The notes beneath the pieces are model-generated. The model ran no database searches. It was not told the origin of the DNA and worked only from the letters and a program-made list of their open reading frames with translations. Positions 16,108 to 23,324 of a DNA stretch of 64,000 nucleotides are shown in pieces. The translations under genes and the position numbers were made by a program. This DNA is from JBDSLU01 sp031407765 (lineage in GTDB: Bacteria; Acidobacteriota; Vicinamibacteria; Vicinamibacterales; Vicinamibacteraceae), in contig JANOIR010000163.1 of the NCBI GenBank assembly GCA_031407765.1, positions 27,791 through 91,790 on the forward strand. Direction: 5' to 3'. Within the stretch, counting starts at the first letter, position 1. Every line of letters begins with the position of its first letter.

Positions 16108-16115
16108 GCTATAAT
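16108..16115. promoter_or_regulatory. shared bidirectional -10 element
   Basis: GCTATAAT reads TATAAT (16110-16115) on the plus strand, 9 bp before the pcnB ATG, and TATAGC (16113-16108) on the minus strand, 5 bp before the ATG of the divergent gene. The two start codons are only 22 bp apart, so both transcripts would be leaderless or nearly so, and polymerase can bind only one way at a time. Confidence 0.6.
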
Positions 16116-16124
16116 TCGCGAACG

Positions 16125-17372
16125 ATGGTCGAACCCATCGTCCTGCCTCGTTCAGAGCATACTCTCTCCAGCCGCGACGTCGACTCCGACGCGCTCAAGG
16201 TCATGAGCCGGCTCCAGGAGCTCGGGCACACGGCCTTTCTCGTCGGGGGCAGTGTCCGCGACCTCCTGCTCGGACGGCGGCCCAAGGACTTCGATATCGG
16301 GACGTCGGCCCAGCCCCACCAGATCAAGCGGGGCTTCCGCAACTGCTGGATCATCGGCCGGCGGTTCCGGCTGGCCCACGTCAAGTTCGGCACCAAGACC
16401 ATCGAGGTGGCGACCTTCCGGCGCAACGTCCCCAAGGACGAGCCGGAAGCCGCCAGCAACAGCGACCTCCTCGTCCAGCGCGACAACGTCTACGGCACGC
16501 CGGAAGAGGACGCGTTCCGCCGCGATTTCACGGTCAACGCGCTGTTCTACGACTCCTCCGATCGCTCGATCATCGACTACGTCGGAGGCCTGCAGGACCT
16601 CGAAGCCCGCGTCATCCGATCGATCGGCGACCCCGTCGAGCGCTTCCAGGAGGACCCGGTCCGGATGCTGCGGGCCGTGGTGCTCGCCGAGCGGCTCGGC
16701 TTCGACATCGACCCCGCGGTCGTCGCCGCCATCGCAGAGGTCGGGCCGCACATCCGCTTCAGCGCTCCGCCGCGGCTGATGGAGGAGTACTTCAAGGTCC
16801 TCCGCAGCGGCTACGCCGAAGCCTCGTTCTCGGGCCTGGCCCGCGCCGGCCTGATCGAGCACATCAGCCCGGAGATGGAAGAGGGCCTGTCCGAGGAGTT
16901 CTTCGGCTCGCTGGCCCGCCTCGACGCCTGGCGCCGGCAGTTCACCGACGCCCCCGACGCGCTCACCACCACGATCCTGGTCGGCTCGCTGCTCGAACCG
17001 CTCGGCCAGATGGACGCCGCCCACCGCAAGTTCGGCGTCAACGAGCAGTGGTACCCGGCCCTCGGCCGGCTGCCAGTGCCGCGCAAGGACCTCGAGCGCT
17101 TCGTGCAGCTCCAGGCGCTCGTGCCCAAGCTGCGCGACATCGAGGCGGCGACGCGCCACCAGCACGCGCTGCTGTCGCGCGGCGTGTTCCGCGAGGCGCT
17201 GACCTGGCTGGACATCTACAGCGACGAGCGCGACGTCGTCGATCACTGGAAGGCGGTGATCGCCGAGCCGGCGGCGCATGCCGTCGTCCACGCCGCCGCC
17301 GCGGAGGACGTCCCCACCCGGAAGCGCCGCCGTCGGCGCCGCCGCGGCCCGGTACACACGCCCGCCGCCTAG
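16125..17372 (+). CDS. pcnB: poly(A) polymerase / tRNA nucleotidyltransferase family protein
   Basis: 415 residues of the class II nucleotidyltransferase family that adds 3' tails to RNA. The head domain has FLVGGSVRDLLLGRRPKDFDIGT with the paired catalytic aspartates, then RRFRLAHVKFGTKTIEVATFR, RDFTVNALFYD and the RNA-binding block RFQEDPVRMLRAVVLAERL. The EDPVRMLRA form and the Arg-rich tail (RKRRRRRRRGPVHTPAA) favour the poly(A) polymerase branch over CCA-adding enzymes. Polyadenylation marks RNA for decay in bacteria. ATG 16125 is supported by a TATAAT box 9 bp upstream. Confidence 0.88.
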   Translation: MVEPIVLPRSEHTLSSRDVDSDALKVMSRLQELGHTAFLVGGSVRDLLLGRRPKDFDIGTSAQPHQIKRGFRNCWIIGRRFRLAHVKFGTKTIEVATFRRNVPKDEPEAASNSDLLVQRDNVYGTPEEDAFRRDFTVNALFYDSSDRSIIDYVGGLQDLEARVIRSIGDPVERFQEDPVRMLRAVVLAERLGFDIDPAVVAAIAEVGPHIRFSAPPRLMEEYFKVLRSGYAEASFSGLARAGLIEHISPEMEEGLSEEFFGSLARLDAWRRQFTDAPDALTTTILVGSLLEPLGQMDAAHRKFGVNEQWYPALGRLPVPRKDLERFVQLQALVPKLRDIEAATRHQHALLSRGVFREALTWLDIYSDERDVVDHWKAVIAEPAAHAVVHAAAAEDVPTRKRRRRRRRGPVHTPAA

Positions 17373-17399
17373 ATCGGCCTGGAGCGCCAGGACCGCGCC

Positions 17400-17429
17400 G
17401 CTGCAGCCAACGGGCCGGCCGGTGCAGCC
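17400..17429 (+). promoter_or_regulatory. predicted LytTR binding site, kinase-regulator operon
   Basis: GCTGCAGCCAACGGGC at 17400 and GGTGCAGCCAACGGGC at 17421 form a 15-of-16 direct repeat at 21-bp spacing. The second half-site ends about 17 bp before the expected -35, and TACAGT (17469-17474) lies 10 bp before the kinase ATG. The arrangement suits activation of the operon by its own regulator. Confidence 0.6.
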
Positions 17430-17484
17430 AACGGGCGCGCGCCGGGATCCGGCTGTGCCCGGCCGCGCTACAGTCGAGGGACGC

Positions 17485-18615
17485 ATGTCCCCGATGCCGT
17501 CATCCCCGGACCGAGCCGGGTCGTCGCCCCGACTCGTCACCCTCGCCCTCGTCGCCGCCGCGCTCCTGGCGCTGTCGGTGTCCGGCCAGACCTACCTGGC
17601 CATGTACGACCACGGCCACACCTTCTGGCGCATCGCCGCCTGGCAGGGGCTGTCGTGGGGCGCCTGGGCGCTGGTCACCCCGCCGCTCTGCCGGTTGTGC
17701 GAGCGGCTCGGCGACGCGCCGCTGTCGGCCCGCCAGATCGGCCGGCTCGCGCTGATCGGCGCCGGCCTCATCGCGGCGCACCAGGTCATCTCGGCCGCGA
17801 TCCTCGTCGTGCTCCAGCCCTACGTCCCGGTCGAGAGCTACACACCGGCCACCGCGCTCGAGCAGATCCGCAGGACGCAGATCGTCGCCGACGTCCTGGT
17901 CTACGCGATGCTCATCGTCGTCGGCCGGATGCTGGCGCACGGCCGGCGGGCGCGGCAGCTCGCGGTGCGCGAGGCCCAGCTCGAGGCCGACGTCGCGCGG
18001 GCCCGGCTGGAGGCGCTGCGGCTCGAGATCCAGCCGCACTTCCTGTTCAACACGCTGAACTCGATTGCCGCGCTGATCCGCATCCGCGCCAACGACCAGG
18101 CGCTGAAGATGCTGCTCGGCCTCGGCGACCTGATGCGCGCGACCATCGATCGCACGCCGTCGCAGGTCACGCCGTGGTCGATCGAGCTGGCCTTCACCCG
18201 CGGCTACATCGAGCTGCAGCAGGTGCGCTTCGGCGATCGGCTCGACGTGCGCTACGCCATCGACCCGGCCGCCGAGGCGTGCCTGGTGCCGGCCTTCCTG
18301 CTGCAGCCGATCGTCGAGAACGCGTTCCGGCACGGCATCGGCGCCAAGGCGGGATGCTGTCGCCTGGAGCTGGGCGCGTCGGTGATCGGCGGACGCCTGC
18401 GCGTGACGGTGCAGGACGACGGCGCCGGCGTCCCGGCCGGCTTCGATCTCGCGCGGCACGCTGGCACCGGCCTCTCGAACATCCGCACGCGCCTGCAGAA
18501 CCTCTATGGCGGACCGGCCTCGCTCGACGTCAGGGCGGCATCAGGCGGCGGCACCATCGTCACCCTCGACCTGCCGCCGGAGCCGCCCGCCGATCTCGCC
18601 CGAGCCTCGGCATGA
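17485..18615 (+). CDS. LytS-type sensor histidine kinase
   Basis: 376 residues. Four transmembrane helices (about 18-36, 52-68, 88-110, 132-150) form the sensor. The His_kinase domain follows with EIQPHFLFNTLNSIAALIRI (phospho-acceptor H185), then a HATPase_c domain with LLQPIVENAFRHGI (N box), DDGAGVPAGF (G1) and GTGLSNIRTRLQNLYG (G2). This is the LytS/YehU-like class that pairs with LytTR regulators. The stop overlaps the start of the regulator gene (ATGA at 18612), so they are translated together. The stimulus is unknown: there is no periplasmic domain of size. Confidence 0.92.
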   Translation: MSPMPSSPDRAGSSPRLVTLALVAAALLALSVSGQTYLAMYDHGHTFWRIAAWQGLSWGAWALVTPPLCRLCERLGDAPLSARQIGRLALIGAGLIAAHQVISAAILVVLQPYVPVESYTPATALEQIRRTQIVADVLVYAMLIVVGRMLAHGRRARQLAVREAQLEADVARARLEALRLEIQPHFLFNTLNSIAALIRIRANDQALKMLLGLGDLMRATIDRTPSQVTPWSIELAFTRGYIELQQVRFGDRLDVRYAIDPAAEACLVPAFLLQPIVENAFRHGIGAKAGCCRLELGASVIGGRLRVTVQDDGAGVPAGFDLARHAGTGLSNIRTRLQNLYGGPASLDVRAASGGGTIVTLDLPPEPPADLARASA

Positions 18616-19397
18616 CCGGCTTCCGCGTCCTGGTGGTCGACGACGAGCCGCTGGCCCGGGCCATGGTCGGCGCCATCGTCCAGGCCGACAGCGACGTCGC
18701 CTCGGTGGTCGAGTGCGGCGACGCCCGCCAGGTGCAGCCGCTGATCGCCGAGCACCGGCCCCACATCCTGTTCCTCGACATCGAAATGCCGGAGGTGTCG
18801 GGGATCGGCGTCGCCGAGATGGTCGACGACGCCGGGCCGGCGATCGTCTTCGTCACGGCGTTCAGCCAGTACGCGACGCGCGCCTTCGACGTGCGCGCGA
18901 TCGACTACGTGCTGAAGCCGTTCTCCGACGATCGCCTGCGCGATGCGCTCGATCGCGCCAAGCAGCGCATCCGGGAGCGCCGGCTGGGCGAGCTGGCGCA
19001 CGAGTTGTCGTCGCTCTCGGCCAACCTGCCGGATCGGACGGCGGCGGCAGACGGCGGCGCGAAGACCTATCTGCAGCGCCTCGCGTTCAAGGTCGGCGAT
19101 CGATCCGTGGTGCTGAAGACGAGCGAGATCCACTGGATCGAGGCCGAGGACTACTACGTGCTGCTGCACACCGCGAGGGGTCGGCACCTGGTGCGGGTGT
19201 CGATGGCCTCGCTCGAAGCCGAGCTCGATCCAGGCGTCTTCGTGCGCGCGCATCGGGCCGCCATCGTCAACCTGGACGCGGTCCAGGAGCTCTCGACCCG
19301 CGACGCCAGCTTCCTGCGCCTGGTCGACGGCACGCGGGTGCCAGTCAGCCGGTCCCGGCGCCGGCAGGTCGAAGCCGCGATCGGCGCACGCGGGTAG
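18612..19397 (+). CDS. LytTR-family response regulator
   Basis: 261 residues. Receiver domain 1-120 with VLVVDDEPLARAM, phospho-acceptor D56 in LFLDIEMPEVSGIG, FVTAFSQYATRAFDVRAIDY and K in YVLKPF. After a linker of about 35 residues comes a LytTR DNA-binding domain (about 158-258): RLAFKVGDRSVVLKTSEIHWIEAEDYYVLLHTARGRHL and FVRAHRAAIVNLDAV. LytTR domains bind direct repeats about 21 bp apart; three such sites occur in this window (12691, 17400, 19467), suggesting a small local regulon that includes its own operon. Confidence 0.93.
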   Translation: MTGFRVLVVDDEPLARAMVGAIVQADSDVASVVECGDARQVQPLIAEHRPHILFLDIEMPEVSGIGVAEMVDDAGPAIVFVTAFSQYATRAFDVRAIDYVLKPFSDDRLRDALDRAKQRIRERRLGELAHELSSLSANLPDRTAAADGGAKTYLQRLAFKVGDRSVVLKTSEIHWIEAEDYYVLLHTARGRHLVRVSMASLEAELDPGVFVRAHRAAIVNLDAVQELSTRDASFLRLVDGTRVPVSRSRRRQVEAAIGARG

Positions 19398-19466
19398 CAC
19401 CCACCGGCACGACGGCCCACGATCGCGCGTTCGGGCGCCGCAGCACGCGGGTCAGCACGACGGTTC

Positions 19467-19496
19467 GCTGCAGCCCGGCGCGCGTCCGCTGCAACG
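19467..19496 (+). promoter_or_regulatory. predicted LytTR binding site, P460-like gene
   Basis: GCTGCAGCC at 19467 and GCTGCAACG at 19488, again exactly 21 bp apart, 70 bp before the start of the heme-protein gene. Confidence 0.55.
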
Positions 19497-19565
19497 GCGT
19501 CCGCCGGCCGGACCGTCGATCGATGATGCACCGTGTCCCGACCGGCTGGGACACGAGGAGGTTCT

Positions 19566-20228
19566 ATGCAGATGTCGACCTGGGCCACCGTCATCGTCGC
19601 CCCCGCGCTCGCCGCGGTGGCCGCCGCGGTTCCCGTACTCCCCTGGCCCGATCCGCCGAAGCCTGTCGCGCAGCCAGAGGCGATGGCGAACGCTGCGACG
19701 GACGCCGCGCTCATGCCGGCCTACGACAAGGATCGCGCCCTGCAGCTGCCGGATCGCTACCGAGAGTGGGTGTTCGTCGGCTCATCGCTCGGCCTGAGCT
19801 ACAACGCGAGCGGCACCGGCATGGGCATGTTCCACGAGACCCTGATGGAGCCCACCGCGTATCGCCACTTCGCGAAGACCGGCGAGTTCCGCGAGGGCAC
19901 GATGTTCGTGCTGATGCTGCACGGCATCGAAACGGGCGTGCTGCCCGGGCGGCGCGGCCAGTTCGCCGGCGCGGTGCACGGCGTCGAGATGGCGGTGAAG
20001 GACAAGACCCGTACGCCCGAGGGCTGGGCCTACTACGACTTCGGGGGGATGGACGGCGTGCAGAAGGCGGCGCAGCCCGAGGCCGCCGGCTCCTGCTACA
20101 ACTGCCACAAGCCGCACGGCGCCCGCGACAACGTGTTCATCCAGTTCTACCCGCTGCTGGCGGAAGCGGCGCACATCACGATTGAGGCCAAGCGAGCGAT
20201 CGCCTCAGACGCCCACGCCAAGCCCTAG
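19566..20228 (+). CDS. cytochrome P460-family heme protein
   Basis: 220 residues with an N-terminal export signal (WATVIVAPALAAVAAAVPVL). The mature domain has RYREWVFVGSSLGLSYN, FREGTMFVLMLHGIE, VHGVEMAVKDKT and WAYYDFGG, and ends with SCYNCHKPHGARDNVFIQFYPLL. CYNCH is a CxxCH c-type heme attachment site in the position expected for cytochrome P460-like proteins. Relatives oxidise hydroxylamine or bind small nitrogen compounds; the specific activity here is not shown. The start has a strong ribosome site (GAGGAGG). It follows the two-component genes and has a predicted LytTR site, so it is a likely target. Confidence 0.82.
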   Translation: MQMSTWATVIVAPALAAVAAAVPVLPWPDPPKPVAQPEAMANAATDAALMPAYDKDRALQLPDRYREWVFVGSSLGLSYNASGTGMGMFHETLMEPTAYRHFAKTGEFREGTMFVLMLHGIETGVLPGRRGQFAGAVHGVEMAVKDKTRTPEGWAYYDFGGMDGVQKAAQPEAAGSCYNCHKPHGARDNVFIQFYPLLAEAAHITIEAKRAIASDAHAKP

Positions 20229-20272
20229 GACGGCCACATCTCCCGGTTCTCGCGGATCCGGGCCGGCGGGCC

Positions 20273-20278
20273 GATTAT
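20273..20278 (+). promoter_or_regulatory. -10 box of the M48 peptidase gene
   Basis: GATTAT lies 8 bp before the ATG at 20287 with no ribosome site between, again suggesting a leaderless transcript and supporting this start over upstream in-frame ones. Confidence 0.4.
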
Positions 20279-20286
20279 GCGTAGGC

Positions 20287-23277
20287 ATGGTCTCGGCCCT
20301 GCCGGTCTTCGTCCCTCCGCTCGCCGCGGTCATCGCGGCGGTGGTCGCCGCCGGCCTCGCCTGGGCCGTGGCCACGCCGCTGATCCGCGCGGCGGACAGC
20401 CCGATGCTGCCCGAGCGCCTGCTGCACTGGGCCGGCCAGCACCGATTCGTCGCCCTCCTGGCCTACCTGCCGGCGGCGTTCAGCGGCAGCCACGTCGTCT
20501 GGGTGCTGCCGCTGGCCTGGCTCGGGCTCCAGATCACCACGCATCGCGTCCGCCGCCGGATCTTCGGCGACACCTGGAGCTTCACCGGGCAGGTGTGGTG
20601 GAACGCCCGCGCCTTCCTGGCGATGTGGACGTGGTGGTGGACGCTGCTGCTTTTTCCCGCCGTCCTGGTCGACACCGGGGCTGCCCCGGGCGTCGCCGTG
20701 GCGACCGGCGTCCTGCTCCACGTGTGGCTGTACTTCTACAACGACGTGCTCGGCGCGATTCTCGGCGCCAGGCCGATCGACGCGCCGGCACTGCTCGAAG
20801 CCTTCGAGCCGGTCCTGGCGAAGGCCCGCGTCCGCCGGCCGCGGCTGCTGCACGCCGGGCCACGCGGCGGGCTCCTGATCAACGCCTTCGCGCTCGGCGC
20901 GGTGCGCGGCGACACGGTGCTCTTCTTCGACGGCCTGCTGGCGGAGATGACGCCGGGCGAATCGGCGGCGGTGCTCGCCCACGAGATCGGCCACCTCGAA
21001 GACTTCGCCGCCCGCCGCTGGCAGATCTATAGCGTGGGCCCGCTCCTCGTCGCCGGAGGCGTCGGCGTGACGTTGGGCATTCAGCAGCTCGGGTGGCCGA
21101 GTTGGGTGGCGACCGCCTGGTTTTCCGCGCCGCTCCTCACGCTCCTGCTGCGCGTGACGCGCTCGCAGCAGCGGGAGAACGAGAGCGACGCCCGCGCGGT
21201 GGAGCTGTGCGGTGACGGCGAGGCGCTGATCCGCGCGCTGACGACGATCCACACCCGGGCGCGCGTGCCGCGCCGCTTCCGGCCCGAGTTCGCGGCCCGT
21301 GCCTCGCATCCCAGCCTGGCGCGGCGCATCCAGGCGATCCGCGCCCTCGGCGGCGTCGCCCCGCCCTCGATCGCGCCGCGCGCCTTTGCCGCCGACGGCC
21401 TGCCTGGCGCCGTCGTCTTCGAAGCGGAGCGGCTGGTGTTCGTGTCGCTCGGCGACGAGCGCCCTGACCTCGCCGATCTGACCAGCCTCGTCCTGCGCGC
21501 CCGGCACGTCGACGCGATCCCCTACGCGGAGCTGTCGTCGCTGCACATCGATCCGCGGCGCGACGCCGGCGCCACGCTCGTCGCCACGGATCGACGCGGC
21601 CAGCCGCGCCGCCTGCGCATCGCCGATGCCGATCTCCCGGCGATCCAGGCGCTGCTGGATCTGGTCGACCAGCGCCTGAGTCCGGCGCCGATCGTGCCGA
21701 AGCTGCCGCACCTGATCGGCCGTGGCGCCGCGCTGGCGGCCTTCTTCGCGGCCATGCCGCTCTTCGCCTGGGGTGTCATCGCCACCGCGATCATCGCCAT
21801 CGTGCGCCCGACGACGCCGCTGCTCGCCGCCATCGCCGCCGGCCTGGTGACGACGTCGGCGGCCGTGTCCCGGCATCCGTCGTCGCCGTGGCAGGTGCCG
21901 GCGCTCGCGCTGATCGCCACCGCCGCCGCGGTCCTCGCAATCCGGCAGCATCGCCGCGAACGCCACGACGACATCGCCTTCCGCTGGGACGGCTTTCTCG
22001 GCGCCGGGTTCGTCGTCACCCTCGCCGCGGCGCTGATCCCGGCCTGGTTGATCGTCGCGCTCGGCCAGGGCGATCTCGGCGGCCTGCACGTCGCCGCGCG
22101 CGCGTTCGTGAACGGCGCGACGGGCTGTGCCGCGCTGGGCGGCCTGTGCCTGTGCGTCCCGCGGCGCCTGGCCCGGATCGCGGCGGCTCTCGCCTTCACC
22201 GGCAGCGTGGCGATCCTCGGCCTCGGCTCGAATACCTTCCGCGATCACGTCGTGCCGGATCCGCTGGTGGCGCCGGCACCGCCGCTGGTCGTACAGGACA
22301 TCGACACGCCCGCCAACGCACGCCTGTTCGCCGCGGGCACCCACTGGCAGGTGAGCCTCGCACCCGACGCGCAGCACGCCGTCCTCACTCCCACCCCCGG
22401 CGAAGGCCGGAGTGGCGAGAGCCGCTATACCGTCGCCGGCTTCGATGGCTGGCAGCGGGCGATCGACGCCGACGACGTGCTGTTCGTCGACGCCCAGACA
22501 CTGCTCGTCGCGCGCCGGGACCGGCGCGCGTTGGTCCTCTCGACCGAGTCGATCCGCACCGCCGCACCGCGCTGGACCCTGCGCATCGACGACGCGCCAA
22601 CCGGCAACGTGGACGTGGAGGCCACCGGCCACTGGCTGGTGGAGCCGCAGCAGGACTACGAGGCGGGCGACGCGGACCTCGATCGGCTCGAAGGTCGCGT
22701 CGGCGATGCGGCCGTCACGCGCACGCCAATGGCGCGGCCCAACCCGTCGTCGGGGACGATGTCCGAACACGGCGTGGCCGCGTCAGGCGCGGTGATCACG
22801 CTGAAGCGCGAGGTCACCGGCAGACTGCATCCGCTGGCGTGGCTCCTGCCGGACGTCGCCTTTCGCAGCGTGCTCGAGCGCAGCGGCGGCGCGGCGCCGG
22901 GCGTCCTCGCGCTCAGCCGCCTCAACGTGGACTGCTTCGGGCCGTCGCTGACCTCGTCGACCGCCACCTGCCTGGCGAAGACCGGTGACGACACGTTCGT
23001 CTGGGACGTGGCCGCGGACGCCGGCCCGCCGCGGCCGACCGCGGCGCTGACCGGCCACGTCGTCGGCACGGGTTACGAGGATCATGCGGTCCTGCTCTGG
23101 CACGAGCGCGACCTGCTGCTGCTCTGGCGCGGCACCAACCGGGCGCTGCGGATCGCGGCGGGTGGACGCTGCCCCTGTGCGCACGGCGCGTCCTACGCCG
23201 CCGGCCATGTCGCTACCCTGACGCGGATGGGCGATCGCGACGTCGTGGTGCGCTATCCGATCGGGCCGCCGCGCTGA
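20287..23277 (+). CDS. M48-family metallopeptidase with large membrane and propeller-like C-terminus
   Basis: 996 residues. After several helices (about 10-30, 50-85, 100-155) the zinc-protease core has ESAAVLAHEIGHLEDFAARR with HExxH at 232-236 and the third ligand region RENESDARAVEL, the mark of M48 (HtpX/Ste24-like) integral membrane peptidases. A second membrane block lies at about 480-680. The last 320 residues are soluble and beta-rich with repeated VxxxDxxLLVAR-type strands, which look like a beta-propeller facing the periplasm. M48 proteins normally have 280-450 residues, so this is a long multi-domain form. Its substrate is unknown; membrane-protein quality control is the usual role. 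Confidence 0.83.
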   Translation: MVSALPVFVPPLAAVIAAVVAAGLAWAVATPLIRAADSPMLPERLLHWAGQHRFVALLAYLPAAFSGSHVVWVLPLAWLGLQITTHRVRRRIFGDTWSFTGQVWWNARAFLAMWTWWWTLLLFPAVLVDTGAAPGVAVATGVLLHVWLYFYNDVLGAILGARPIDAPALLEAFEPVLAKARVRRPRLLHAGPRGGLLINAFALGAVRGDTVLFFDGLLAEMTPGESAAVLAHEIGHLEDFAARRWQIYSVGPLLVAGGVGVTLGIQQLGWPSWVATAWFSAPLLTLLLRVTRSQQRENESDARAVELCGDGEALIRALTTIHTRARVPRRFRPEFAARASHPSLARRIQAIRALGGVAPPSIAPRAFAADGLPGAVVFEAERLVFVSLGDERPDLADLTSLVLRARHVDAIPYAELSSLHIDPRRDAGATLVATDRRGQPRRLRIADADLPAIQALLDLVDQRLSPAPIVPKLPHLIGRGAALAAFFAAMPLFAWGVIATAIIAIVRPTTPLLAAIAAGLVTTSAAVSRHPSSPWQVPALALIATAAAVLAIRQHRRERHDDIAFRWDGFLGAGFVVTLAAALIPAWLIVALGQGDLGGLHVAARAFVNGATGCAALGGLCLCVPRRLARIAAALAFTGSVAILGLGSNTFRDHVVPDPLVAPAPPLVVQDIDTPANARLFAAGTHWQVSLAPDAQHAVLTPTPGEGRSGESRYTVAGFDGWQRAIDADDVLFVDAQTLLVARRDRRALVLSTESIRTAAPRWTLRIDDAPTGNVDVEATGHWLVEPQQDYEAGDADLDRLEGRVGDAAVTRTPMARPNPSSGTMSEHGVAASGAVITLKREVTGRLHPLAWLLPDVAFRSVLERSGGAAPGVLALSRLNVDCFGPSLTSSTATCLAKTGDDTFVWDVAADAGPPRPTAALTGHVVGTGYEDHAVLLWHERDLLLLWRGTNRALRIAAGGRCPCAHGASYAAGHVATLTRMGDRDVVVRYPIGPPR

Positions 23278-23324
23278 CGCGTCGGTCCACGCTCGACATC
23301 TCGGCCTGGAGGTTCGCCGCGGCG

